From assembly GCF_900108175.1 (NCBI RefSeq), contig NZ_FNVO01000001.1, forward strand, positions 585,499 to 649,498: 64,000 nucleotides of DNA, read 5' to 3'. Position numbers and translations under genes: made by a program. Shown here one piece after another: positions 44,418-52,398 of the stretch (the first letter of the stretch is position 1; the number at the start of each line of letters is the position of its first letter). The stretch comes from Thermomonospora echinospora. Its GTDB lineage: Bacteria > Actinomycetota > Actinomycetes > Streptosporangiales > Streptosporangiaceae. The notes below the pieces were generated by a model. It made no database searches. It saw only the letters and a list, made by a program, of their open reading frames with translations, and had not been told where the DNA came from.

Positions 44418-44465
44418 GTTACCAGTGGTAACCCGAAGGTCGTTCTGGGTGCTACCGTTGGTAAC
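44418..44465. promoter_or_regulatory. Pair of 15-bp palindromic operators before an acyl-CoA dehydrogenase gene
   Basis: GTTACCAGTGGTAAC (44418-44432) is a perfect palindrome. GCTACCGTTGGTAAC (44451-44465) repeats it with one arm mismatch, exactly 33 bp later, about three helical turns. The second lies 29 bp before the start codon. This is the pattern of cooperative TetR-type repressor sites. Confidence 0.6.
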
Positions 44466-44494
44466 ACACGTGTTGGAGAAAGGGTCAATAAGCG

Positions 44495-45724
<1,230 letters not shown>

Positions 45725-45761
45725 CGTGGGCGCGGCGGGACGCCGCCGCACCTGCCGACCG

Positions 45762-45789
45762 GCCCCGCCCGGAGCGTTCCGGGCGGGGC
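45762..45789 (+). terminator. Terminator after the acyl-CoA dehydrogenase gene
   Basis: Perfect 12-bp GC-rich stem (45762-45773 with 45778-45789) and a GCGT loop, 38 bp after the stop codon. Confidence 0.7.
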
Positions 45790-45925
45790 GCGCTTCGTGT
45801 TCCCCCGGGAACGATGGATGATCGACTCGCCATCCGGTGACGCGCGGACGGGTCGCCGGCGGCCGGCGATCGGCAGTGCCGGCGAGGGCTGACTAAGGAG
45901 CGTTCCATGGTGAGCGAGGCAGGCG

Positions 45926-46531
45926 ATGAGCACGCGTGACCCCGACCGGCGGCGGGCCCTGCTGGAGGCGGCCGACCGGGTGATCCGGCTGGAGGGCCCC
46001 GGCGCGTCCATGGCCGCCATCGCCGCCGAGGCGGGGATCAGCAAGCCGATCCTCTACCGGCACTTCGGCGACAAGTCCGGCCTGTACCAGGCGCTGGCCG
46101 AGCGGCACACCCGCCGGCTGGTCGAGGCGATCCTGGAGGGCTTCCACGGCCCCGGCTCCGAACGGGACCGGATCCGCTCGACGATCGACACCTACCTGGC
46201 GATCATCTCCGAGAACCTGCAGCTGTACCGGTTCCTCATGCACCGCGCCAGCGCGGAGGACGCGGCCACGCACAGCGCGATGAGCACGATGATCCGCGGG
46301 CTGAGCCAGGAACTGGCCAAGGTGCTGATGGCCGAATCCGAGCTGGCCGACCCCGCCCGCGCCTACGTGTGGGGGCACGCGGTGATCGGGATGGTGCAGA
46401 CCGCGGGCGACTGGTGGCTGGACCATCCGGAGGTGTCCCGCGCGACCGTGGTGGACGCCTTGGCCGACCTGATTCTGGTCGGCCTGCCGGCGGCGTCGGC
46501 CCCGCCACCCGGCGTGCCAGTCCAGGACTGA
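45926..46531 (+). CDS. TetR-family transcriptional regulator
   Basis: A 201-residue regulator. The N-terminal helix-turn-helix is LLEAADRVIRLEGP followed by SMAAIAAEAGISKPILYRHF (about residues 12-48), the most conserved TetR region. The C-terminal helical domain (about 60-195) resembles mycobacterial lipid-metabolism regulators (LYRFLMHRAS; MVQTAGDWWLDHP). ATG follows GAGGCAGG. It lies between the acyl-CoA dehydrogenase and the phosphotransferase gene and is a candidate for binding the GTTACC palindromes at 44418-44465 or the element at 46646-46661. Confidence 0.92.
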   Translation: MSTRDPDRRRALLEAADRVIRLEGPGASMAAIAAEAGISKPILYRHFGDKSGLYQALAERHTRRLVEAILEGFHGPGSERDRIRSTIDTYLAIISENLQLYRFLMHRASAEDAATHSAMSTMIRGLSQELAKVLMAESELADPARAYVWGHAVIGMVQTAGDWWLDHPEVSRATVVDALADLILVGLPAASAPPPGVPVQD

Positions 46532-46532
46532 G

Positions 46533-46620
46533 GACAGGCCGTCAGAGTGGTTCCAAGATGGGGACAGGCCGTCAGGGTGGTTCCAAGATGGGGACAGGCC
46601 GTCAGGGTGGTTCCAAGATC
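46533..46620. repeat. Three tandem 30-bp direct repeats
   Basis: Units at 46533-46562, 46563-46592 and 46593-46620 begin GACAGGCCGTCAG and end TTCCAAGATGGG. Unit 1 differs from unit 2 at one base (AGAGTGG against AGGGTGG), and unit 3 ends with a change after CCAAGAT. The array fills the space between the TetR gene and the phosphotransferase promoter. Near-perfect copies suggest recent expansion. Confidence 0.9.
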
Positions 46621-46645
46621 GAGGAGAGGCTGCCAGGATAGTCTC

Positions 46646-46661
46646 GTAACCGGTCACTTAC
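46646..46661. promoter_or_regulatory. Partly symmetric operator candidate before the phosphotransferase gene
   Basis: GTAACCGGTCACTTAC has GTAA/TTAC arms, 19 bp before the start codon. It shares GTAAC with the palindromes at 44418-44465. Confidence 0.35.
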
Positions 46662-46680
46662 GCGGGTGGGAGGCGGCAGC

Positions 46681-47652
46681 GTGGACCTGCGGGAGATCGT
46701 CGCGCCCCTGGCGGAACTGCTCGCCGAGCGGTACGGGCCCGATGTTCAGGTGGCGGGGCTGCGCCGGGCCGCCGGCGGGGCCTCCCGGATCACCTGCGTG
46801 TTCGACGCGGTCACCGCGTCCGGCCGGGCGCACCCCCTGGTCCTGCGGCTGGCCACCCCCGCGGCCGGGTTCTCCGGCGGTCCGCTGCCCCGGGAGGCGG
46901 CGCTGATGCGGGCGGCCCGCCGGGCCGGGGTGCCCAGCCCCGAGGTGATCGTCGACGGGACCGCCGAAGGCCCGCTGGGCGCGGAGTTCGTGGTGATGGA
47001 ACGGGTCGAGGGCGAGACCATCCCGCGCCGGATCCTGCGCGACCCGGCGCTGGCCGGGACACGGTCCCGGCTGGCCGCCGAGTGCGGGCGGATCCTGGCC
47101 GCCGTCCACTCCGTTCCCGTCACCGCCGTCCCCGGGCTGGAGCGGGACGACGGGCTCGGCCGCTGGCGCGACCTGCTGGACGCCGCCGGTGAGCCGCATC
47201 CCGTCCTGGAGTTCGCGCTGCGCCGGCTGGAGGCCGACCGGCCGCCGCCCCACCCGCCTGCGCTGGTCCACGGGGACTTCCGCAACGGCAACCTCGTCAT
47301 AGGTCCCGAGGGGGTGCGCGCCGTCCTGGACTGGGAGCTGGCCCACATCGGCGACCCGCTGGAGGACCTGGGCTGGCTGTGCGTGCGGGCGTGGCGGTTC
47401 GGTGCCGCCGAGCCGGTCGGCGGCTTCGGGCCCTACGACCAGCTCGTCGAAGCCTACGAGGAGGCCGGCGGCGTGCGCGTCGATCGGGACGCGCTGCGCT
47501 GGTGGGAGATGTACGGGGTGCTGCGCTGGGCGGTGATCTGCCTCATGCAGGCCCGGCGGCACCTGGACGGGTCCGAGCGTTCGGTCGAGCTGGCCGCGAT
47601 CGGGCGGCGGGTCGCCGAGAACGAGTGGGACCTGCTGCAGATGATGCCCTGA
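46681..47652 (+). CDS. APH-fold phosphotransferase-family protein
   Basis: A 323-residue kinase-fold protein of the aminoglycoside phosphotransferase type, probably not a resistance enzyme. It has the nucleotide-binding N-lobe (FVVMERVEGETIPRRI near 108-123), the catalytic loop VHGDFRNGNLVIG and the metal-binding VLDWELAHIGDPLEDLGW. Similar proteins occur in actinobacterial and mammalian (ACAD10/11) acyl-CoA dehydrogenase contexts, where they phosphorylate 4-hydroxy acyl-CoA. That fits the two acyl-CoA dehydrogenase genes nearby. GTG at 46681 is preferred because GGGAGG precedes it; a GTG five codons earlier overlaps that site. Confidence 0.88.
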   Translation: MDLREIVAPLAELLAERYGPDVQVAGLRRAAGGASRITCVFDAVTASGRAHPLVLRLATPAAGFSGGPLPREAALMRAARRAGVPSPEVIVDGTAEGPLGAEFVVMERVEGETIPRRILRDPALAGTRSRLAAECGRILAAVHSVPVTAVPGLERDDGLGRWRDLLDAAGEPHPVLEFALRRLEADRPPPHPPALVHGDFRNGNLVIGPEGVRAVLDWELAHIGDPLEDLGWLCVRAWRFGAAEPVGGFGPYDQLVEAYEEAGGVRVDRDALRWWEMYGVLRWAVICLMQARRHLDGSERSVELAAIGRRVAENEWDLLQMMP

Positions 47653-47662
47653 TCGGCTCCGC

Positions 47663-48289
47663 TCAACGTCGTATCCGCTCGCGCCCGGTCAGATGGGCGT
47701 ACACGACGACGTTGTCGCTGTAGGAACGCCGGGCGTGGTCGAACGTCCCGCCGCAGGTGACCAGCCGCAGCCCGGCGTAGCGGACCGGGCCGTAGACGCG
47801 CCGGCCGGGGAATCCCTCCTTGGGGACCTGCTCGGTGGCGTCCACAGCGAACACCGCGACGCTGCGATCACGGCGCACCACCCGGACGACGTCCCCGGGC
47901 CGTACCTCGCCCAGCCGGTAGAAGACCGCCGGGCCGCGCAGGTCGTCGTAGTGGCCGAGCAGGACGGCCGCGCCGCGCGATCCGGGCGCCGGGCCGTGCC
48001 GGTACCAGCCGACATGACGCGGCCGGTGCAGCGGCGGCACCTCCACGGTCCCGTCGCGGTTCCTGCCGACCGGCAGTACGGGGGCCCGTACCCCGAGGCG
48101 GGGGATTTCCAGCCGTACCGGTGCGGAGGCCGGCATCGCTTCGCCATCGGGGATGTGCCACAGGGCGCGCGGGCCGTCGTGGACCTGCCCTGTCCGCTGG
48201 TCTTCGGGCGAGCCGTGCCCCCAGGCCACCGCGGCCGTCACGGCCAGCACGACCGCGGCGAGGTACTCGGCGTTCTTAGGCCTTGCCAC
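47663..48289 (-). CDS. Class F sortase
   Basis: A 208-residue membrane-anchored transpeptidase with an N-terminal transmembrane helix (about 9-24). The catalytic residues are His113 (LLGHYDD), Cys179 (LVTCGG) and Arg187 or Arg188 (DHARRSYSDN). DPRLGVRAPVLPVG-like sequence (IPRLGVRAPVLPVG) is typical of class F. Sortases cut a C-terminal sorting signal and attach the protein to the cell wall. The start is uncertain: GTG at 48289 (VARPKNAEYL) gives a sensible anchor and overlaps the upstream gene by 14 nt; no clear Shine-Dalgarno site. The upstream neighbour is its likely partner. Confidence 0.9.
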   Translation of the reverse strand: MARPKNAEYLAAVVLAVTAAVAWGHGSPEDQRTGQVHDGPRALWHIPDGEAMPASAPVRLEIPRLGVRAPVLPVGRNRDGTVEVPPLHRPRHVGWYRHGPAPGSRGAAVLLGHYDDLRGPAVFYRLGEVRPGDVVRVVRRDRSVAVFAVDATEQVPKEGFPGRRVYGPVRYAGLRLVTCGGTFDHARRSYSDNVVVYAHLTGRERIRR

Positions 48290-48839
48290 GGCGGCGGACG
48301 AGCACCACGCCACCGATCACGGCGGCGATCACCGTGCCGAGGAGCAGGGTCGAGCCGGCGGAGGGACGGCCGCCACCGGTGTTCTCGGCGGTCCCGCCGC
48401 CCCCGGTCCCCGCGCCGCCGCGCGGATAGTCGACCTGCTCGCTCTCGGTGCTCCCGGAGAACCCGCCGCCGGAGATCCCGTCCCTGACGCGGAACCTGTC
48501 GCTGGCCGAGGTCATGGACGGCTCGCAGATCGCCGTCACCGTGTAGGTGCCCTCGCCGACGCGGCGCACGGTGACGGGGACCCGGTACCGCCCCTCGGAG
48601 TCCACCCTGACGGACTTGCCGTTCAGTGCCTGGCTGACGATCCGCACCGTGTCGTCCCCGGTGCGGTCGCAGGTGCCGACGACGGTGACCGTCTCCTCGG
48701 CCATGGCGTAGCCGGGCTCGATGTCGATATCGATGTCAATGTCAGCGGCCGCCGTGGCCGCCGCGGCCAGCGCGGACGGTGCAGGCAGCAGCAGGACGGC
48801 CGCCGCTCCCGTACCGGCGGCGATGGTCTTGACGCGCAC
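48276..48839 (-). CDS. Secreted envelope protein with C-terminal membrane anchor, likely sortase partner
   Basis: A 187-residue exported protein. Its signal peptide (about 1-30) ends near PSALAAAA, followed by a short DIDIDIDI stretch. An immunoglobulin-like domain with two cysteines (GTCDRTGDDTVRI and AICEPSMTS) is next, then a Gly/Thr/Ser-rich spacer, a hydrophobic helix (STLLLGTVIAAVIGGVVLV) and an RRRGK tail. The layout is that of a sorting signal, but no LPxTG precedes the helix; the equivalent is GGGRPSAGS. GTG at 48839 follows GGGGGA. It is overlapped by the class F sortase gene, so the pair is probably functional together, either by an altered motif or by simple membrane anchoring. 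Confidence 0.8.
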   Translation of the reverse strand: MRVKTIAAGTGAAAVLLLPAPSALAAAATAAADIDIDIDIEPGYAMAEETVTVVGTCDRTGDDTVRIVSQALNGKSVRVDSEGRYRVPVTVRRVGEGTYTVTAICEPSMTSASDRFRVRDGISGGGFSGSTESEQVDYPRGGAGTGGGGTAENTGGGRPSAGSTLLLGTVIAAVIGGVVLVRRRGKA

Positions 48840-49093
48840 GTTTCCCCCGATGAGACCGCCGGAGGGCGGGGCCGCGCCCCGCCGCCGGCGAGGTGGGTCC
48901 CCGGCGGCGGCCGGACGGGCCCGGCACACCAGCTTCGATCACTCTTGGTGTTCGATCTGTGTCTTTCAGTTATACCAGTGTGCCGGGACGGGACCGCGGG
49001 GGCCTCGGAGAACCAGGTCAGAAGGCGATAACGGGGTTGCGGTGGGGCAAGGGTCGCCTGGCCCGGCACTCCAGGGGCTGCCGGAGGAACGGG

Positions 49094-50287
49094 TCAGCGC
49101 AGGCCGAACTCCCAGTTGCGGCCCTGCGCGTACTCCTTGAGGATGCGCCGCGCCGTGGTGGTGATGTGCACCTCGTCGGGACCGTCGTAGATCCGGGCCT
49201 CCCGCGCGTGCCGGTACATGCGGCCGAGCGGGGTGTCGTCGGTCAGTCCCTGCGCCCCGTGCACCTGGACGGCCCGGTCGATGACGTTGTGCAGCATCCG
49301 CGCGCCCGCCACCTTGATCGCCCCGATCTCCACCCGTGCTTGGTCGCCGGCGTCGATCCGGTGGGCGGCCTGCAGCGTGAGCAGCCGGGCGGCCTGGATC
49401 TCGGTGTAGGAGTCGAACACGTGCTGCTGCATGAGCTGCTTGTCGGCCAGCGGCCCGCCGAACGCCGAGCGCTCGTGCAGCCGGGCGCACATCAGGTCGA
49501 AGGCCCGCTGTGCCTGCCCCAGCCACCGCATGCAGTGGAAGATCCGACCTGGTCCCAGCCGTTCCTGCGCGATCACGAAGCCGTGCCCGCGCGGCCCGAG
49601 CAGGTTCTGCGCCGGAACCCGCACCTCGTCGTAGAGCACCTCGCAGTGACCGCCGTCCAGGCCCAGCACCGGGGTGTCGCGCACGATCGTGTAACCGGGG
49701 GTGTCGGTCGGCACCAGGATCATGCTGAACGACAGATGGGGGACCGTCCCCTCCGGTTCGGTGCGGCACATCACGGTGGTGTAGGCGGCCCGGTCGGCGA
49801 GCGTGGTGAACCACTTGCGGCCCCGGATCACCCACTCGTCCCCTTCGAGGGTGGCGGTGGTGGTGAGTTGGGTGGGGTCGGAGCTGGAGATGCCCGGCTC
49901 GGTCATCGCGAAGCTGGGGTAGATCTCCGCCTGGACCAGCGGGCGCAGGTAACGCTCGCGCTGCTCGGCGCTGGCGTGCCGGTGCAGCATCAGCGAGTCC
50001 TGCAGGGTGAACGTGCCGAGGGCGAGTTGTCCGAACTCGCTGCGGCCCTGCACCTCGTTGACGTACACGTAGTCCAGGAACGGCAGGCCGCCGCCGCCCA
50101 GCTCCTCGGGGTGGCCCAGCGCCCACAGCCCTTCCTGTTTGGCCTGCCGTTGCAGCTCGGCCAGCAGGGCGGCGGAATCCCGGTCCCCCCGGCGCAGCAC
50201 GGGTTCGGCCGGCTCGACGCGCTCGGTCATGAAGGCGTACACCGCGTCGCGGATCGGACGCACGGATGCGGGCACCTCGAAGCCCAT
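49094..50287 (-). CDS. Acyl-CoA dehydrogenase
   Basis: A 397-residue acyl-CoA dehydrogenase of the ACAD10/11-like group. It shows YPSFAMTEPGISSSDPTQL (key AMTEPGISSSDP), GRKWFTTLADRAAYT, the FAD-binding RSAFGGPLADKQLMQ helix, AVQVHGAQGLTDDTPL and IYDGPDEVHITTTARRIL. The last motif has Asp-Glu in the region of the catalytic base. ATG at 50287 follows GAGGAGG; a longer open frame upstream belongs to the antisense of the DUF6285 gene. Divergent from DUF6285, with a 13-bp palindrome between. Likely acts with the APH-fold phosphotransferase on hydroxylated acyl-CoA. Confidence 0.92.
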   Translation of the reverse strand: MGFEVPASVRPIRDAVYAFMTERVEPAEPVLRRGDRDSAALLAELQRQAKQEGLWALGHPEELGGGGLPFLDYVYVNEVQGRSEFGQLALGTFTLQDSLMLHRHASAEQRERYLRPLVQAEIYPSFAMTEPGISSSDPTQLTTTATLEGDEWVIRGRKWFTTLADRAAYTTVMCRTEPEGTVPHLSFSMILVPTDTPGYTIVRDTPVLGLDGGHCEVLYDEVRVPAQNLLGPRGHGFVIAQERLGPGRIFHCMRWLGQAQRAFDLMCARLHERSAFGGPLADKQLMQQHVFDSYTEIQAARLLTLQAAHRIDAGDQARVEIGAIKVAGARMLHNVIDRAVQVHGAQGLTDDTPLGRMYRHAREARIYDGPDEVHITTTARRILKEYAQGRNWEFGLR

Positions 50288-50303
50288 GGATCCTCCTCGG
50301 TTT

Positions 50304-50316
50304 AGAATCGAATTCT
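50304..50316. promoter_or_regulatory. 13-bp palindrome in the divergent promoter
   Basis: AGAATCGAATTCT, 5-bp arms around CGA, lies between the divergent acyl-CoA dehydrogenase and DUF6285 genes with only 52 bp between start codons. It resembles, but does not match, the TAGAAC-type sites of KstR-like TetR repressors. Confidence 0.5.
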
Positions 50317-50339
50317 GTTCAAGATGGAGGTGAGGCGCG

Positions 50340-50690
50340 ATGGCCCCGCCGCACGACGCCCCGTCCGCCGGTGAGCTGGTCGCCGCGGTCCGCGAGTTCC
50401 TGGAGCGCGAGGTCCTGGCCGGACTGGAGGGACGCGCCCGCTTCCACGGCCTGGTGGCGGTGAACGTGCTGGGCATGGTCGAGCGGGAACTCGAGCACGG
50501 CCCCGCCCAGCGGGCCGCCCACCGCGAACGCCTGGCCGCGCTCGGGTTCGACGACGACGCCGCGCTGGCCGCCGCCATCCGCTCCGGCGCGCTCGACGAC
50601 CGGTACGCCGAGCTCAAGGCGGCCCTGCGGGACACGGTGCGCGACAAGCTCGCCGTCGCCAACCCCGGCTACGCCGAACCCGGCGCGTAG
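50340..50690 (+). CDS. DUF6285 domain protein
   Basis: A 116-residue helical protein. ELVAAVREFLEREVLAGLEG (about 11-30), FHGLVAVNVLGMVERELEHG (about 35-54) and the closing LKAALRDTVRDKLAVANPGY match the DUF6285 pattern. The family is usually found beside APH-type phosphotransferase and acyl-CoA dehydrogenase genes, as here, and its function is unknown; a small adaptor or stabiliser of those enzymes is a guess. ATG at 50340 is preceded by GGAGGTGAGGCGCG. Confidence 0.8.
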   Translation: MAPPHDAPSAGELVAAVREFLEREVLAGLEGRARFHGLVAVNVLGMVERELEHGPAQRAAHRERLAALGFDDDAALAAAIRSGALDDRYAELKAALRDTVRDKLAVANPGYAEPGA

Positions 50691-50777
50691 ACGCGTCGAC
50701 CCGGCGCATGGACGCGTCGGACCAGGCGCTTGGACGCATCGGGTCCTGCGTGTGGACGCGTCGGGTCCGGCGCATGG
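50691..50777. repeat. Four imperfect 22-bp direct repeats
   Basis: Units at 50691-50711 (21 bp), 50712-50733, 50734-50755 and 50756-50777 share ACGCGTCGG and a GGCGCATGG-like end. Each contains GACGCGTC, itself a palindrome, or GACGCATC. The array begins immediately after the DUF6285 stop and lies between convergent gene ends. Confidence 0.75.
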
Positions 50778-50822
50778 GTGTGGGATCCGGGAGCATCGAG
50801 TCCGCCTGCGGAACGCCGCGGG

Positions 50823-51461
50823 TCAGCCGCCGGTGATGTCGTCGGCGATGTCGCGGGCGCCGTAGCCCTCGGGCGCGGGCACCTCCACGATCGGGTCGTC
50901 CCGGTCGTCGAACTCGGTCCGCAGCGCCCTGGACATCGTCGCGTGCATCTCGTACAGGCAGGTGGTGTAGGTCAGCTCCAGGATCTGCTCGTCGGGCAGG
51001 TGCTTCTTGAGCGTGTTGAACACCTCGTCGTGCACCCGGCCGCCGCCCAGCACCAGCGCGTCGGTGTAGGCCAGCACCGCCCGTTCCAGCTCGTCGAACA
51101 GGTCCGACACCTCCCAGTGCGCCACCGCCTGCACCTTCTCGTCCGGCACCCCCAGCGCCCGCATCTGCTTGCAGTGCTGGGAGAACACGAACTGGCTGCC
51201 GCGCGCCCAGCCGGCCCGCGTCTGCCCCAGCTCCCGCAGCACCGGGTCGAGCTTGACGTTGCGGTAGACGTTGAAACCCTGCACGCAGTGCTTGAAGATC
51301 GCTGGGTCCAGCGCGAAAACGGTCCACCAGTCACCGGGACTGCCCGTGGCGGTGCCGGGTTCGGCCACCGGGTCGCGGTCCTCCCCGAACAGCCGGTCGT
51401 AGAAGAAGAGAACGAGCTTGTCGGTGGCCTCGGCGCGGCTGACCTGGCGGAGTCTGGGCAT
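50823..51461 (-). CDS. Carboxymuconolactone decarboxylase (CMD/AhpD) family protein
   Basis: A 212-residue helical protein of the AhpD/CMD fold. The core (about 75-150) contains RAGWARGSQFVFSQHCKQ (key FSQHCKQMRALG) and VLAYTDALVLGGGRVHDEVF. Only one cysteine is present where AhpD-type peroxidase partners have a CxxC, so a disulfide-based peroxidase role is unlikely. The N-terminal section with a WWTVFALDPAIFKHCVQG block is typical of the larger actinobacterial forms. Probably co-transcribed with the upstream VOC gene, with the CRISPR-like repeats between them. Confidence 0.85.
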   Translation of the reverse strand: MPRLRQVSRAEATDKLVLFFYDRLFGEDRDPVAEPGTATGSPGDWWTVFALDPAIFKHCVQGFNVYRNVKLDPVLRELGQTRAGWARGSQFVFSQHCKQMRALGVPDEKVQAVAHWEVSDLFDELERAVLAYTDALVLGGGRVHDEVFNTLKKHLPDEQILELTYTTCLYEMHATMSRALRTEFDDRDDPIVEVPAPEGYGARDIADDITGG

Positions 51462-51491
51462 CAGCAGGTGTCCTTGTCAGAGAGGAAGTTG

Positions 51492-51581
51492 GTGGGCCCC
51501 GCGCACGCGGGGACGGACCGACGGTCCACCGGTTACCGGGCGTTCCGGCCGCTTCGGCCCCGCACCTGCGGGGACGGCCGT
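51492..51581 (+). CRISPR. Two type I-E-like CRISPR repeats with one 32-nt spacer
   Basis: Repeat 1 (51492-51520) has core CCCCGCGCACGCGGGG then ACGG and ends ACCG. Repeat 2 (51553-51581) has core CCCCGCACCTGCGGGG then ACGG. They match at 21 of 29 positions, with mismatches mainly at the ends, the loop and one stem pair that changes on both sides (G-C to A-T). The 29-nt repeat, 32-nt spacer and 61-nt period are exactly those of type I-E arrays. Repeat 1 also matches the E. coli I-E repeat, as I remember it, at 21 of 29 positions. No cas gene is in the window. It may be a relic or orphan mini-array, or two hairpins spaced this way by chance. Confidence 0.55.
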
Positions 51582-52138
51582 CAGACGGTGCGGTCGGCGG
51601 CGGTCCTGGGCTCGTGGCGGACGTCGTCGGGGGAGTTCAGCTCCCGGGTCCAGGCCGCGAACTCCACCAGGATGCCGTCGGGGTCCCGGAAGTAGATCGA
51701 ACGTACGAACACCCCCTCGTGCATCTCGGGCGCCACCCCGAACTCGCTGTCGTCGTGGTTGAGGATCACGCCGACGTCGACGCCCTTGGCGATCAGCTTG
51801 TCCCGGTACTCCTCGATCCGCTCGGCCGGCACGTCGAAGGCGATGTGGTTCATCGAGCCCACCGCCGACAGCAACTCGCCCCGGTCGGGCAGGCCCCTGG
51901 GCGCCGACACCCCGGGCACCGGCTCCGGGGCGTCGGGGAACCAGAAGAAGGCCAGCGCGTTGCCGCCGCCGCAGTCGAAGAAGAAGTGCTGGCCCCAGCC
52001 CATGGGCAGCTCGATGGTCTTGATCAGCGGCATGCCCAGCACGCCCTGGTAGAAGTCCACCGTCCGCTTCATGTCGCGGCACACCAGCGCCAGGTGGTTG
52101 ACCCCGCGCAGTTCGAACTCGTCGTTGACCGCACTCAT
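51581..52138 (-). CDS. VOC-family (glyoxalase/extradiol dioxygenase fold) protein
   Basis: A 185-residue metal-binding protein with two beta-alpha-beta-beta-beta modules. The likely ligands are His15 (RGVNHLALVCRD), a central His (SMNHIAFDVP) and the C-terminal Glu (PDGILVEFAAW), the usual VOC arrangement. The substrate is not evident; relatives include methylmalonyl-CoA epimerase, dioxygenases and resistance proteins. The CMD gene follows 119 bp downstream on the same strand. Its stop codon abuts the second CRISPR-like repeat. An inverted repeat lies just upstream of its start. Confidence 0.88.
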   Translation of the reverse strand: MSAVNDEFELRGVNHLALVCRDMKRTVDFYQGVLGMPLIKTIELPMGWGQHFFFDCGGGNALAFFWFPDAPEPVPGVSAPRGLPDRGELLSAVGSMNHIAFDVPAERIEEYRDKLIAKGVDVGVILNHDDSEFGVAPEMHEGVFVRSIYFRDPDGILVEFAAWTRELNSPDDVRHEPRTAADRTV

Positions 52139-52148
52139 GTTCCGTCAC

Positions 52149-52162
52149 CTCACGTAAGTGAG
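52149..52162. promoter_or_regulatory. Inverted repeat upstream of the VOC gene
   Basis: CTCACGTAAGTGAG has 5-bp arms around GTAA and lies 11 bp before the VOC start codon on the minus strand; candidate operator. Confidence 0.45.
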
Positions 52163-52250
52163 TCCTTTCGGTCATCCTTTCAGGGTTCCCCGGCGAATAG
52201 AACCCAGTTCGGGTCGCCGCCGGGTGGGCATGCGCTAACCTGGTGCCACT

Positions 52251-52289
52251 ATGCGAACCGCACGGCACCAGTGGTGGTGGCGTCGCTGA
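52251..52289 (+). CDS. trpL: Tryptophan-operon leader peptide
   Basis: A 12-codon reading frame encodes MRTARHQWWWRR. Three consecutive TGG codons make it a tryptophan sensor: the ribosome stalls there when charged tRNA-Trp is scarce, allowing an antiterminator. It begins 148 bp before the fused anthranilate synthase gene and 34 bp before an attenuator hairpin. A TAACCT sequence (52236-52241) lies 9 bp before the ATG and could be a -10 box, which would make the message leaderless. CTGGTGCC (52240-52247) and GGCACCAG (52264-52271) are complementary around the start and may also form a structure if transcribed. Confidence 0.88.
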   Translation: MRTARHQWWWRR

Positions 52290-52322
52290 GGCGGCGCCGG
52301 TTCGTGCATGTCCGACAGCCAG

Positions 52323-52350
52323 CGACCGCCCCCCATCCGGCGGTCGTTTT
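52323..52350 (+). terminator. Trp attenuator terminator
   Basis: CGACCGCC (52323-52330) pairs with GGCGGTCG (52339-52346) around an 8-nt loop and is followed directly by TTTT (52347-52350). GGCGG just after the leader stop (from 52290) could pair with CCGCC of the left arm as the competing antiterminator. Confidence 0.8.
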
Positions 52351-52398
52351 CGCGTTCGCGAGCGCCGGGCGGGGCCTGAAGACCGAAGGGCCACCACG

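Noticed and set aside
45893-46657. Minus-strand frame encoding tandem WNHPDGLSP repeats
   Set aside because: The peptide repeats come only from the 30-bp DNA repeat; most of the frame is antisense to the TetR gene.
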